Shown here: piece by piece, positions 1 to 8,511 of the stretch
Numbering within the stretch: position 1 is the stretch's first letter
Layout of the letters: every line of letters begins with the position of its first letter
From: Actinomycetota bacterium
Lineage (GTDB): Bacteria > Actinomycetota > Thermoleophilia > RBG-16-64-13
Assembly: GCA_012523095.1 (NCBI GenBank)
Contig: JAAYJE010000140.1
Location: forward strand, 1-61,047
DNA: 61,047 nucleotides
Direction of reading: 5' to 3'
Notes under the pieces: generated by a model
Told to the model about the DNA's origin: nothing
The model's input: the letters and a program-made list of their open reading frames with translations, nothing else
The model's database searches: none
Program-made: the position numbers and the translations under genes

Positions 1-36
1 GGTGAGTGTCGTCTCCTTGGTGATAGCATCGTTCAT
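1..36 (-). CDS. N-terminal fragment of an unidentified protein
   Basis: Only the first 12 codons lie in the window; they read MNDAITKETTLT. An ATG at 36 is preceded on the minus strand by a strong AAGGAGG site about 5 bases upstream, which is why I accept it as a real gene start. The 87 bases between it and the next upstream gene hold a weak GGGGACC/GGTACCCC hairpin around 75-93 and nothing else I recognise. Too little sequence remains to name a function. It probably shares a transcript with the PHP phosphatase gene upstream of it. Confidence 0.6.
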   Translation of the reverse strand, partial: MNDAITKETTLT

Positions 37-123
37 AGCCAGCCTCCTTCTTTGGGCCTTTGAGCCCGATTGCCTTGGGGACCTAACGGTACCCCGTGGA
101 GGCTGGCCCTCTCATCCCATCTG

Positions 124-906
124 CTAGCGCCTCTTCGGTAGGCGAGCCTTGCCTCGCCACGATACGCCGCCGTCGTACGGGCCCACGGGTTGCGGCCGCT
201 CACCCTTCAGGAGCAGGGCCGGGTTGGTCTCGGTCAGCGTGACGAGGTCCTCCGGCGGTACGCGTCCCTCTAGGGCGGTCAGCATGGGCCCCATAGTCCA
301 CCCCTCGGTCATCACCGAATGGGCGTCGGACGCAATAAGGCTGATATGGCCTTCTTCTATCAGCTTGAAAAAGGTCTTCTCCGTCACCCGGCCGAACATG
401 CCGCTCAGGCTCCCGCCCGTGCCCTGAGCCACAGCTCCCGCCCGCAGACACCGCACCAGAAGGTCCGATGACTTCTGGATGCGGTCGTTGCGCTCCGGGT
501 GGGCGAGGACAGGTGTGAGACCCGCGGCGGAGAGCCGGAATATGGTCTCCTCCATGACGGGCAGCCAGCCGGAATACGGCACTTCGATGACGATCGCCCC
601 ACCGGACCCCTCGATGGCAAGCCTACCCAGGCTCTCGATATCCACGGAGGCCGCTACCGTGAGATCCACCTCGAAGCCCAGCCTCAGCGTCACCTCGACG
701 CCGGCAGCCGTCAACGCCTCCCGGACCTCGTCGATGACCACACCTGCCCGTTCGATCAGCGCCTGGTCCCACACCAGAAAGTGGGGTGTGCACGCAACGG
801 TCCGCACCCCAGCCTCAGCCGCCGCGCGGGCCATCCGCACGCTCGTCTCGATGTCGGGACATCCGTGATCCAGCCCGGGAAGCAGATGTGAGTGCGTATC
901 GATCAT
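124..906 (-). CDS. CpsB/CapC-type PHP-domain tyrosine-protein phosphatase
   Basis: A 260-residue PHP-fold metallophosphatase of the CpsB/YwqE type, a family that dephosphorylates tyrosine kinases controlling capsule and exopolysaccharide export. The N-terminus MIDTHSHLLPGLDHGC carries the metal-binding HxH (His5, His7). EVDLT, LAHPERN and ASDAHS follow in the family order, and the length matches the usual ~255 residues. I chose the ATG at 906 over an upstream GTG at 987 because GGAGGG lies about 10 bases before it and family members begin at this point. No kinase or capsule gene is adjacent, so the substrate is unknown. A histidinol-phosphatase-like role is less likely. Confidence 0.85.
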   Translation of the reverse strand: MIDTHSHLLPGLDHGCPDIETSVRMARAAAEAGVRTVACTPHFLVWDQALIERAGVVIDEVREALTAAGVEVTLRLGFEVDLTVAASVDIESLGRLAIEGSGGAIVIEVPYSGWLPVMEETIFRLSAAGLTPVLAHPERNDRIQKSSDLLVRCLRAGAVAQGTGGSLSGMFGRVTEKTFFKLIEEGHISLIASDAHSVMTEGWTMGPMLTALEGRVPPEDLVTLTETNPALLLKGERPQPVGPYDGGVSWRGKARLPKRR

Positions 907-976
907 TCTGGGGACGATCCCTCCTTCAAAAGAGCCTAAGGTACTCAGCCGATAACGTCGACAATGAGTAAGACAC

Positions 977-982
977 ACTATA
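977..982 (-). promoter_or_regulatory. possible -10 element (TATAGT) for the PHP phosphatase gene
   Basis: TATAGT is read on the minus strand about 70 bases upstream of the start at 906, in a 168-base divergent region. No convincing -35 hexamer sits at 16-18 bases, so this rests on one hexamer only. Confidence 0.3.
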
Positions 983-1074
983 CCCATACCCCGGCCTCGG
1001 TTGGGAATATGTAGGAATAGGCCGTCTTAAGTCGTATTCACGCTTAGTTGTACTTGAACCTCCTGGAGGCCGTC

Positions 1075-2790
1075 ATGGGGGAAATAGATCTCGGACTACC
1101 TGAACTGCTGGGCAGCCAGTGGACCACGATAGCGCTCATCCTGGTCGTGGTGATCCTGCTGCTCCTGTTCCTGCTCTTGCGAATGCGCGACAATCGCAAA
1201 CGGGCCGCTCTCGAAAAAGCCGTACAGGCCGGAGTGGGCGGCAAGGGCAAGAAGGACAAGGCACCCAAAGAGCCCAAGCTGCCCAAAGCCAAGAAGGGCA
1301 GGAAGAGAGCCGTTACGACGGGAGGGTTCCCCGATGCTGGAGCCGCCATGGCGACCGGAGCCGGCGTCGGCTTTCTGAGCCAAGGCACAGACGGCGCCCC
1401 CGAGGCAGCCTGGGCTGAGGGCCCAGGCATTGCACCGGACGAGACGCCCGGCCAAGCGCCGGGCCAAGCGCCGGGTCCGGCCTCCAATGAAGCGCCGAGT
1501 CCGACATCTGGCGAAGCGCCGGGGCCGGCCTCCGATGAAGCGCCGGGTTTTGGGCCCGGCGAGGCGCCGAGTGAGGTCCTGGGGGAGACTGCCGCCGAAG
1601 TATCGGACGAGACCACGGCCTCAATCTCAAAAGACAAGGGCAAGAGGAGGGGAAAGACGGCCAAGGCGGCCGCCCCATCGCCGTATGCTGTTCTCACGCC
1701 CGGAGACCTGCCGGCCGTCGACCCGCTCAAATCGGTATTGGACAGCGTCCTCCAAGGCTGGGGCGACCTCACCACCGATGACACCAACCGCCTGAGACTG
1801 TTCCGCACCGACAAGGTCATGGCTGCGATCGCCGCCACCGAACTGCCGAAGGAGCTGAAGAACAGCGAGCACGCCCGAGCCCGCTTGAACCAACTGCGAC
1901 GCTACGCGAACAGTCTCCAGCAAGGGAGGCGCACTCCCGGCGGAGCGCTGGCCGAGTTCGTAGGTATAGGTCTGGGACAGACCGCCCAGGCGCAGGCGTC
2001 CGGCGCAGAGCCCACGATGGGCGGCGGCGCTGCTGAAGTCAAGGAATTCCCGGAAGAGATGGATACCACCGAGGCTGCATCCGGTGAAGACTACCTGGCG
2101 GAGGAATCCGCCGGAGAGGAACGAGCTGCGGACTCCTCCTGGGGAATCACATCCACAGGCAAGGAACTCTGGGGAACTCCGGCGGCGGCGGCGCTCTGGG
2201 GAGCGCCGGAGACACCCGAGGAAACCCCGTCTGAGAGCTCGACCGCATCTGAAGTCGAGCCCCCGCCTGCCCAAACGGCTTGGGAATCAGGAAGCGGGAC
2301 CGAATCGGAGGAGACGCCTTCGACCCTTCCCTCAGATGGTGACCACGAAGCGACCATAGCCGCAGCGGCTGCGGCCTTCTGGGCGACGACCGATACCTCG
2401 ACGGAGGACCCAGAGACGACTGAAAGTCGGGAGACTGTTGCACACATCGAGGGCGATTCCCCGGCTGTAGCCGAAACCCCCGTTGAGACTCCACAGGCGG
2501 TCGAGGTCCACGAAGAGGTCGAACTTCCCGTGAGCGAGGATGTGACCATGGCGGAAGAGCTCCCCATCGTGGAAGAGATGACCGGCTTCGAGGAGCTCGG
2601 CGCCCTGGAGCCGGAGGAGTTGACGAAAGTCTTCAGGGCAACAAACGACACCACATTGAAGAAGTCGATCATCGACACGCTGGAGCATAAAGGCTTCCTG
2701 AACAATATCCACGAGTTCTTCGACGACCCCGACCCGGAAGTGCAGGCACACGCCCTGGATGCGGCGGACCGTCTGCTAGGGACGAAATAA
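1075..2790 (+). CDS. membrane-anchored, low-complexity acidic protein with HEAT-like C-terminus
   Basis: Not a family I recognise. The 571 residues begin with a short exposed stretch and one transmembrane helix (about residues 16-38), then a Lys-rich basic patch. A Pro/Glu/Ala/Gly region follows, with degenerate repeats such as GEAPGPASDEAP (about residues 120-185). A compact folded block comes next (about 215-310, starting VLTPGDLPAVDPLKSVLDS), then a long Glu/Ser/Thr-rich linker. The last ~60 residues (ELTKVFRATNDTTLKKSIID to the end) resemble a HEAT-type repeat. ATG 1075 is preceded by GGAGG 7 bases upstream; an in-frame TTG at 1048 has no such site. Its 3' end overlaps the convergent phosphatase gene by 15 bases. 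Confidence 0.7.
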   Translation: MGEIDLGLPELLGSQWTTIALILVVVILLLLFLLLRMRDNRKRAALEKAVQAGVGGKGKKDKAPKEPKLPKAKKGRKRAVTTGGFPDAGAAMATGAGVGFLSQGTDGAPEAAWAEGPGIAPDETPGQAPGQAPGPASNEAPSPTSGEAPGPASDEAPGFGPGEAPSEVLGETAAEVSDETTASISKDKGKRRGKTAKAAAPSPYAVLTPGDLPAVDPLKSVLDSVLQGWGDLTTDDTNRLRLFRTDKVMAAIAATELPKELKNSEHARARLNQLRRYANSLQQGRRTPGGALAEFVGIGLGQTAQAQASGAEPTMGGGAAEVKEFPEEMDTTEAASGEDYLAEESAGEERAADSSWGITSTGKELWGTPAAAALWGAPETPEETPSESSTASEVEPPPAQTAWESGSGTESEETPSTLPSDGDHEATIAAAAAAFWATTDTSTEDPETTESRETVAHIEGDSPAVAETPVETPQAVEVHEEVELPVSEDVTMAEELPIVEEMTGFEELGALEPEELTKVFRATNDTTLKKSIIDTLEHKGFLNNIHEFFDDPDPEVQAHALDAADRLLGTK

Positions 2791-3792
2791 GAGGGTCCGC
2801 TCCAACTCACGAGACCGAGCGACGATCTCTCTCCCATCGAGGCCTGCCCGCCAAGCCACGAAGGCAGAGCGCTTCTCGAGATCGAGCGGCTGAGCCCAAA
2901 GGTCCTCGCCGTGAAGACCGGCGGCTCCGCCCCCTGCTTCGGCGAGGATCAGAAGGCCGGCGGCCAAGTCTACCGACCGCGACCTGACCGCCGCGACCAA
3001 GATGTCGGCCACGCCCACGGCCACATAGCACAGCGACAGAGCCAGCGACCCGATCTGCCGGATGCGCATGTCGCGGCTACGTCCCGGCGCCCCCATAACA
3101 CTGAGTTCGGAGAAGCGGAACTGGTGCCTGTCGGGCCTGCCTGCCTCAAGGAGCACCATCTCCACCAGGCTGCTCTCGAACCGGGCCGGATCCAGTACGG
3201 CGCCGGGCAAAGGCGCCGCGGGCGAGACCGCCTGTGGCGCGCAGGACGAAGCGGGCGCCGCAGACGCGGGCGGGTCGGTCTCTGACTCTACCAAAGGCGG
3301 TGCGCCGGCCGCCACCAGCCCCGCGCCCTTCACCGCAGCAAAACACCGTGGCCGCGTGTAATCCTCTATGTAGCCGATGGCGACCTCGCCCAACACACCA
3401 CCGTGGGCCACGGCGATGGAGGCACAGAAGGACTCCAGGCCGTGCTTGGCGTTGAGGCTCCCGTCGACGGGGTCAACAACCACGCGCCACGGAGCGTCGG
3501 GCAGTCCGGTCACGCCTGTCTCCTCCGAGACCAGCAAGTAGGGCGATGGGGCTTCTTTCTCCAGCACCTCTAACATAGCCGCTTCGCAGGCCCTGTCGAT
3601 CTCGAGCATGCGGTCGCCTCCGGCCCCCCAACCCAGGGCTATGCGCCCCGGGGCGGTGCCATAAAGAGGCGCAGCCGATCGCCTGCCTGCCGCCGCCATT
3701 CGAGCGGAACAGGCGAGCCACCGGTCTTCATCGACGGTGAGAGGCCGGCTAAGGCCGGCGAAAGCATGCAAAGGGGGTCTCGGGGTCGCCAT
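2776..3792 (-). CDS. inositol monophosphatase/FBPase-superfamily phosphatase
   Basis: A Mg2+/Li+-sensitive phosphatase of the IMPase fold (inositol-1-phosphate, histidinol-phosphate, PAP or fructose bisphosphate are all possible substrates). Visible signatures are SEETG, then WRVVVDPVDGSLNAKHG, the canonical metal-binding DPxDG loop. The C-terminal half has SVDLAAGLLILAEAGGG, matching the second metal motif (W/S-D-xAAG). Between FAAVKGAGLVAAG and the next helix lies a ~39-residue Ala/Pro/Ser-rich insert (nt 3196-3312) foreign to the family. The start is uncertain: ATG 3792 gives MATPRPPLHAF, ATG 3807 lies 12 bases after a GGAGG, and 3837 is also open. It diverges from the metallophosphoesterase gene. 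Confidence 0.8.
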   Translation of the reverse strand: MATPRPPLHAFAGLSRPLTVDEDRWLACSARMAAAGRRSAAPLYGTAPGRIALGWGAGGDRMLEIDRACEAAMLEVLEKEAPSPYLLVSEETGVTGLPDAPWRVVVDPVDGSLNAKHGLESFCASIAVAHGGVLGEVAIGYIEDYTRPRCFAAVKGAGLVAAGAPPLVESETDPPASAAPASSCAPQAVSPAAPLPGAVLDPARFESSLVEMVLLEAGRPDRHQFRFSELSVMGAPGRSRDMRIRQIGSLALSLCYVAVGVADILVAAVRSRSVDLAAGLLILAEAGGGAAGLHGEDLWAQPLDLEKRSAFVAWRAGLDGREIVARSRELERTLLFRP

Positions 3793-3843
3793 GACGCAGA
3801 CCAACATACCACTTGGGGCCTCCAGTCGCGCTACCATTAGTCC

Positions 3844-4893
3844 ATGAGAGGTGGTGACTACAGCCGTCTGCAGGGCGTTTCAGGCGCCACGCGCGCCGCC
3901 GGAATCGCCGCGGTCGCCCGGACCGGTGAGGGGCGCCGCCGCCCGGCGGCGGCGCGCGTGGCGGGCGGCCTAGTCGCGGCCGGTGGGCTGGCCGCCGCCT
4001 ATATGGTGTTCGAGGCGCAGTGGGTGAAGCGCCGGCAGGTCGACCTACCCGTGCCCGGTCTGCCGGAGATGTGGTCGGGCCTCACCGTCCTTCACCTCGC
4101 CGATGTGCACGCCGGAGCCTTCCTCACCAATGAGCGCAGCCTCAGGAAGGTGGTGCGTTGGGCCGAGCCGCTTGCGCCCGATCTGGTGTTCCTCACCGGC
4201 GACATCCTGGGCGATCCCGCCAAGAGCGGAGCCTGCCTGGACCTGCTGGCCCAGATCCGTCCTTCGCTCGGTATGTTCGCGGTGACCGGCAACCACGAAC
4301 ACGGGCTGAGCAAGGCACCCCTGGCTCGCCCTGTGGGTACGAGCGGGCTGTGGTCTGCCGCAGGCATCACGCTGCTCTCCGACTCCTGCGTAGCTCTTCC
4401 GCCCCGCCATGGGACGCAGGTGATCGTCTGCGGCGCCGACTACCTCACCGGCGGCTACGGACTCCTTGCCGACGGTTCTCCTGCAGGCGCGGTCGCCAAG
4501 ACGGCGGGTGACTCTCCGCCGTCCGCGGGGCGTGCGGGCGTCGCCTTTCCCATCCTGCTCATCCACGATCCTCCTCCCGCCGACGCAGAGTTGGCCTCTA
4601 TCTTCCCCCTGGCTTTCGCCGGGCATACCCACGGCGGGCAGCTGCGCGTGCCCGCTCCGTCCGGTCTTACCCCCCTCAATCGACAGCACAACAAGTTCCT
4701 AGACGGAGTGCATAGATGGGGCGCCGGTCTCCTCGTCGTAACGAGAGGCGTCGGCACAAGCTTCCTGCCCTTCCGTCTGTTCACCAGGCCGGAGGCCACC
4801 TTGTGGAGATTGGTATACACTTCCCCTGAGCACTCGGACCAGCGGATGAACGCACCCGAAGAGGAGAACGCCCATGGCCGAATCCCAGGATAA
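3844..4893 (+). CDS. YkuE/YaeI-type calcineurin-like metallophosphoesterase
   Basis: A 349-residue binuclear-metal phosphoesterase, probably membrane-tethered. An N-terminal hydrophobic segment (about residues 38-56, VARVAGGLVAAGGLAAAYMV region) precedes the catalytic domain. The metal motifs appear in order: D87-x-H89, GD119-120, GNHE 149-152, H241 and GHTH 260-263. Family members include YkuE, secreted by Tat in Bacillus, and YaeI, proposed to act on UDP-sugars or lipids. A Gly/Ala/Pro insert at residues 208-234 interrupts the core. No ribosome site precedes ATG 3844; TACCAT ends 6 bases before it, so the message may be leaderless. The end overlaps the Asp23 gene by 20 bases. Confidence 0.85.
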   Translation: MRGGDYSRLQGVSGATRAAGIAAVARTGEGRRRPAAARVAGGLVAAGGLAAAYMVFEAQWVKRRQVDLPVPGLPEMWSGLTVLHLADVHAGAFLTNERSLRKVVRWAEPLAPDLVFLTGDILGDPAKSGACLDLLAQIRPSLGMFAVTGNHEHGLSKAPLARPVGTSGLWSAAGITLLSDSCVALPPRHGTQVIVCGADYLTGGYGLLADGSPAGAVAKTAGDSPPSAGRAGVAFPILLIHDPPPADAELASIFPLAFAGHTHGGQLRVPAPSGLTPLNRQHNKFLDGVHRWGAGLLVVTRGVGTSFLPFRLFTRPEATLWRLVYTSPEHSDQRMNAPEEENAHGRIPG

Positions 4894-5308
4894 ATGGATG
4901 ACCGGAGACCTGCCGGTTGCCCCATCCGCGTATACCCAGGCCCAGTTCACGGACGAAGAAGGGCCTTCCGTCTCGCATGTGGTGATCGCAAGCTACGTGG
5001 CCGACGCGGCCCGCGCTGTGCCGGGCATCGTGGACCTGCGAACGCCGGGATGGAAGGGACTGTCGGAGCGCATGCGTGAGACTCCGACAAGTGGAGTGGT
5101 GATCCACGATTCCGGACCTGGAGTTGTGGATATCGAGATCCATGCACGCGTAGCCTGGGGGACCGTCATCCCGGAGCTGGCGGAGCAGGTTGAGAAGGCC
5201 GTCCGAGACAGGGTCAGCGTGCTCCTCAACATCAACCCAGGCGGAATCACCCTGTTCATCGATGAGATCGCCGGACCGATGGAGGTCGGTACAGCGGAGG
5301 AGACCTAG
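4874..5308 (+). CDS. Asp23/Gls24 family envelope stress protein
   Basis: A 144-residue member of the Asp23/Gls24 (DUF322) family, whose members coat the inner face of the membrane or accompany cell-envelope and lipid genes in Gram-positive bacteria. The pattern SHVVIASYVADAARAVPGIV, then SGVVIHDSG, VDIEIHARVAWGTVIPELAE, and the KAVRDRVSVLLNIN helix-strand tail are typical. There is no membrane segment, so it is cytoplasmic. GAGGAG lies about 8 bases before ATG 4874, inside the end of the metallophosphoesterase gene, suggesting translational coupling. The next gene begins 3 bases after its stop. Confidence 0.85.
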   Translation: MAESQDKWMTGDLPVAPSAYTQAQFTDEEGPSVSHVVIASYVADAARAVPGIVDLRTPGWKGLSERMRETPTSGVVIHDSGPGVVDIEIHARVAWGTVIPELAEQVEKAVRDRVSVLLNINPGGITLFIDEIAGPMEVGTAEET

Positions 5309-5311
5309 GCT

Positions 5312-6046
5312 ATGGCCGACTACCTCCCCCTCTGCGCTTTCAGGCAGGGTCTTCTGCCCGCCGACTGCCGTTCGTGTGCGTGGTGGCAAACCACGGGAGA
5401 CGGACCTCTCGCTCCTGAAGAGGCGGCCGAGAAGCGGCGGCAATGGACGTCCGCTCTAGAGAAGTCCTGGGGTTCCACCGGGCTTCTCCTGCAGGGGAGC
5501 GCCCTCCCCAACGACCCGTCGGCGAGCGTCGCACATCGGGAGGGAACTCGCTCACCGACCATCGCGGCAGCAGTCAGTTACGCACCTCCCGAGGCTGTAC
5601 CACGCCTACGCGAACTGGCTTTTGGCGCCCTCTCCGCCGACTCCGCCCTCCTCTTCTGTCTCAAAGTCGAAGATGGCTACACGCGCTTTCTGCCCCGCCG
5701 GGTGCTCCACAAAGCACTCGCCCAACTGACAGGTCGGGGAGTCAAAGAGGTCTTCGCCATCGCGGTGTCCGGCAATGTCCGCTCAAGCTCCGTGGACGCC
5801 GGATCACGAGCCCAGGGCACCGGCCCGAACGGCGACGACGAGGAGTGCCGTTTCTTCCCCATCGAGTTCCTTGCCGCCAACGGTTTTGAACAGGTGACCA
5901 TGAACGGCGATCTGGTGCTCATGCGCGCCGATGTGCGCGGATTGTTGTTCCTGGTCGAACAGTTGGGCACGGCCGTGCGCCGGGCTCTCCACGACGCCCT
6001 CACCCCAAGTCCGGCCTTGTGGTCTCGACGAGGCGGCTCAGGGTGA
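5312..6046 (+). CDS. conserved unknown with N-terminal Cys motif
   Basis: I do not recognise a named family. The 244 residues open with MADYLPLCAFRQGLLPADCR followed by SCAW, giving Cys8, Cys19 and Cys22 within 15 residues, a possible metal or redox site. The C-terminal third (FFPIEFLAANGFEQVTMNGD, then LVLMRADVRGL) is reminiscent of the last strands of GNAT acetyltransferases, but no acetyl-CoA P-loop is visible, so I do not call it an enzyme. It sits 3 bases after the Asp23 gene and overlaps the NfeD gene at GTGA, so it belongs to one transcript with membrane-surface proteins. Confidence 0.6.
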   Translation: MADYLPLCAFRQGLLPADCRSCAWWQTTGDGPLAPEEAAEKRRQWTSALEKSWGSTGLLLQGSALPNDPSASVAHREGTRSPTIAAAVSYAPPEAVPRLRELAFGALSADSALLFCLKVEDGYTRFLPRRVLHKALAQLTGRGVKEVFAIAVSGNVRSSSVDAGSRAQGTGPNGDDEECRFFPIEFLAANGFEQVTMNGDLVLMRADVRGLLFLVEQLGTAVRRALHDALTPSPALWSRRGGSG

Positions 6047-7455
6047 ACAAGAACCGGACGCGGAGGATCACGGAGCTCGGGACCCTTGCCTTGTCGGCCG
6101 CACTGCTCGTGGTCGTGGCCCTGACCGTCCTCCTGCTGTTGCCGGTCATGCCGGCGGCCGCTGCGGACGACTCGGGATCCTCAGGCGCGGTATGGGTCAC
6201 CGAGGTCAAAGGCATCGTCGACCCGCCCATGGCAAACTACCTCAAGGAGACCATGAAGGACGCGGCCGCAGCCGGGGCGGCGGCCCTCGTCATCCAGATC
6301 GACACCCCGGGCGGCCTCGACACCTCCATGCGTGACATCATCCAGGCCGAGATCGACTCACCCATCCCCATCGTCTTCTACGTCCATCCCCAGGGGGCTC
6401 GGGCCGCCTCTGCCGGGGTCTACATACTGATGGGCGCCGACGTCGCGGCGATGGCTCCTCAGACCAACCTGGGGGCGGCCACCCCAGTGTCGCTTTCCGG
6501 CGACATGGACGAGACTATGCAGGCCAAAGTCACAAACGACGCGGCCGCCTACATCCGTGGTCTGGCCTCCTCTCACAACCGCAACGCCGATTGGGCCGAA
6601 CAGGCCGTGCGAGAGGCCGTGTCACTTCCGGCCGAAGACGCCTTGGAACAGAACGTCATCGATTTCGTGGCCCCCGATCTTCCCGCTCTTCTGAAAGCCA
6701 TCGACGGCTATGTGACCGCTCCCAAAGGGCTCACCCTGCACACTGCCGGAGCCCCCGTCAAAGAAGTGAGCATGGGGCTGATACAGCGCTTCCTTCACGC
6801 TATCGCCAACCCCGACATCGCCTACGTGCTCATGACCATCGGGGTGCTGGGCATAATCATGGAGCTCTCCACGCCCGGCCTGGGGGTGGCGGGCATCGCG
6901 GGGGTCATATCCCTTCTATTGGCTTTCTACTCCTTCCAGGTGCTCCCCGTCAGCTTGGTGGGCGTGGCTCTGGTCGTGCTGGCCATGATCCTCTACTTAG
7001 CGGAGATCAAGTTCCAGAGTCACGGAGTCCTCGGCATCGGAGGCACCGCGGCTCTTGTCGCGGGCGGACTCCTGCTCTTCGACAGCCCGATGTCCTATCT
7101 TCAGGTCAGTTGGCCTGTGCTGATCGTGGTGGGCGCGATCGTGTTCTTGTTCTTCATGATCGTCATCCGCGCCGTAGCCAAGGCCATGCGACGACCCCAC
7201 GCCACGGGTCTCGAGAGTATGGTGGGAGCCACCGGCGTAACCCTCTCGCCACTGACCCCAGGAGGGCAAGTGCGTCTGCAGGGAGAGACTTGGAGAGCAA
7301 GGTCTGAGAGAGGTGACCTGCGTAAAGATACGCCCGTGGAGGTATTAGGTACAGAGGGGCTCACTCTCATCGTGCGGCCCCGAGACGGCCCAGACGGCAC
7401 GGGAGAGGAGGAGAGAGCCGATCCCGAGAAACTACAAGGTCCACAGGAGAATTGA
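6043..7455 (+). CDS. NfeD-family membrane serine protease (ClpP-like domain)
   Basis: About 470 residues. An N-terminal signal/membrane helix is followed by a ClpP-type protease domain (VWVTEVKGIVDPPMANYLKE, then IQIDTPGGLD, and GARAASAGVYILMGAD with the presumed catalytic Ser; the partner Lys is probably in MQAKVTNDAA). Four to six membrane helices follow, then a soluble NfeD OB-fold (GATGVTLSPLTPGGQVRLQG). Long NfeD proteins of this kind cleave stomatin-type proteins, and a slipin gene follows 18 bases downstream, the standard pairing. I chose GTG 6043 because it overlaps the upstream stop as GTGA with GAGG 9 bases before; GTG 6019 is an alternative. Confidence 0.88.
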   Translation: MNKNRTRRITELGTLALSAALLVVVALTVLLLLPVMPAAAADDSGSSGAVWVTEVKGIVDPPMANYLKETMKDAAAAGAAALVIQIDTPGGLDTSMRDIIQAEIDSPIPIVFYVHPQGARAASAGVYILMGADVAAMAPQTNLGAATPVSLSGDMDETMQAKVTNDAAAYIRGLASSHNRNADWAEQAVREAVSLPAEDALEQNVIDFVAPDLPALLKAIDGYVTAPKGLTLHTAGAPVKEVSMGLIQRFLHAIANPDIAYVLMTIGVLGIIMELSTPGLGVAGIAGVISLLLAFYSFQVLPVSLVGVALVVLAMILYLAEIKFQSHGVLGIGGTAALVAGGLLLFDSPMSYLQVSWPVLIVVGAIVFLFFMIVIRAVAKAMRRPHATGLESMVGATGVTLSPLTPGGQVRLQGETWRARSERGDLRKDTPVEVLGTEGLTLIVRPRDGPDGTGEEERADPEKLQGPQEN

Positions 7456-7473
7456 GAGACACAAGGAGGAAGT

Positions 7474-8250
7474 ATGGATCCGGGTACCATAGCGATCATC
7501 GTCATCGTGGTGGTGTTGGTGGTCATCATCGCGTCGTCGGCCATCAAGGTCTTTCCCGAGTATCAACGGGGCGTGATCTTTCGGCTGGGGCGCATCAACC
7601 CGCCTAAGGGCCCGGGGATATTCCTCATCATCCCCGTCGTCGATCGGGTCGTGCGGGTCGACCTGCGGACCATAACCATGGACGTCCCATCCCAGGAGGT
7701 CATCACCAAGGACAACGTCCCGGTGAAGGTCAATGCCGTCGTCTACTTCCGGGTCATCGACCCCTCGAAGTCGGTCATCGAAGTACAGAACTACGTCATG
7801 GCCACGTCGCAGATCGCGCAAACCACACTGCGGAGCGTCCTCGGTCAGTCCGATCTGGACCATCTGCTCACCGAGCGTGACAAGCTCAACACCAGACTCC
7901 AGGAGATCATCGACGAGCAAACCGACCCGTGGGGTGTCAAGGTCAGTATCGTCGAGATCAAGGACGTGGAGATCCCGGGCGGCATGCAGCGGGCCATGGC
8001 TCGGCAGGCCGAGGCCGAGCGCGAACGGCGGGCCAAAGTCATCGCGGCCGAGGGCGAGTTCCAAGCTTCCGAGAGGCTCCAGCAGGCGGCTGCGGTCCTA
8101 TCGAGAACGCCGGCCGCCATCCAGCTCCGCTATCTCCAGACCCTGGCGGAGATCGCGACCGAGAAGAGCTCCACAACAGTGTTCCCGATCCCGATAGACC
8201 TGATAGAGCCGTTCCTCAAGAGACACCAGACTCCGGAGAAGACGGACTAG
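7474..8250 (+). CDS. slipin, SPFH/stomatin-like membrane scaffold
   Basis: A 258-residue stomatin/slipin. It has one N-terminal membrane helix ([20 protein letters not shown]), the SPFH core ([47 protein letters not shown]) and the coiled-coil C-terminus [20 protein letters not shown]. Slipins form membrane-bound oligomers that organise microdomains and are cleaved by the partner NfeD protease. AAGGAGG lies 5 bases before the ATG. It closes the run that starts near 3844; an inverted repeat follows its stop. Confidence 0.93.
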   Translation: MDPGTIAIIVIVVVLVVIIASSAIKVFPEYQRGVIFRLGRINPPKGPGIFLIIPVVDRVVRVDLRTITMDVPSQEVITKDNVPVKVNAVVYFRVIDPSKSVIEVQNYVMATSQIAQTTLRSVLGQSDLDHLLTERDKLNTRLQEIIDEQTDPWGVKVSIVEIKDVEIPGGMQRAMARQAEAERERRAKVIAAEGEFQASERLQQAAAVLSRTPAAIQLRYLQTLAEIATEKSSTTVFPIPIDLIEPFLKRHQTPEKTD

Positions 8251-8273
8251 GCATCACGGCTCGGATTCGCCGT

Positions 8274-8319
8274 ACCTGCCATCCCTATCGTCAAGGAGAG
8301 GATGATGGGGATGGCAGGT
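8274..8319 (+). terminator. inverted repeat after the slipin gene, possible terminator
   Basis: ACCTGCCATCCC (8274-8285) and GGGATGGCAGGT (8308-8319) form a perfect 12-bp stem with a 22-base loop. No T-run follows, so it would be a Rho-independent terminator of a non-classical kind, a 3' stabiliser, or a regulator-binding palindrome upstream of the tRNA promoter. Confidence 0.45.
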
Positions 8320-8371
8320 GTGTGCTATAAATACGCGGCCCGCCGAACAACAAGGGGGCGATTCGTCGACT

Positions 8372-8444
8372 GGGGGTATAGCTCAGTTGGGAGAGCGTCG
8401 CGTTCGCATCGCGAAGGCCAGGGGTTCGAATCCCCTTACCTCCA
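8372..8444 (+). tRNA. tRNA-Ala (anticodon CGC)
   Basis: A 73-base cloverleaf. The acceptor stem GGGGGTA pairs with TACCTCC (one G-T), the D arm is GCTC...GAGC, the anticodon stem TCGCG/CGCGA encloses loop TTCGCAT (anticodon CGC, reading GCG), and the T arm is AGGGG TTCGAAT CCCCT. The discriminator is A. The next bases are CTA, so CCA is not encoded. A TATAAA at 8326-8331 could be its -10 element. Confidence 0.95.
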
Positions 8445-8511
8445 CTAGCAGCACCGTCGGCTACCTGTTGTCCGACGGCTTTGGATAAGTCCCCCCAAGG
8501 AGCGGGTATCG

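Noticed and set aside
1440-1570. CRISPR-like array
   Set aside because: The short GC repeats are in-frame GEAP codon repeats of a low-complexity protein, with no spacer pattern.
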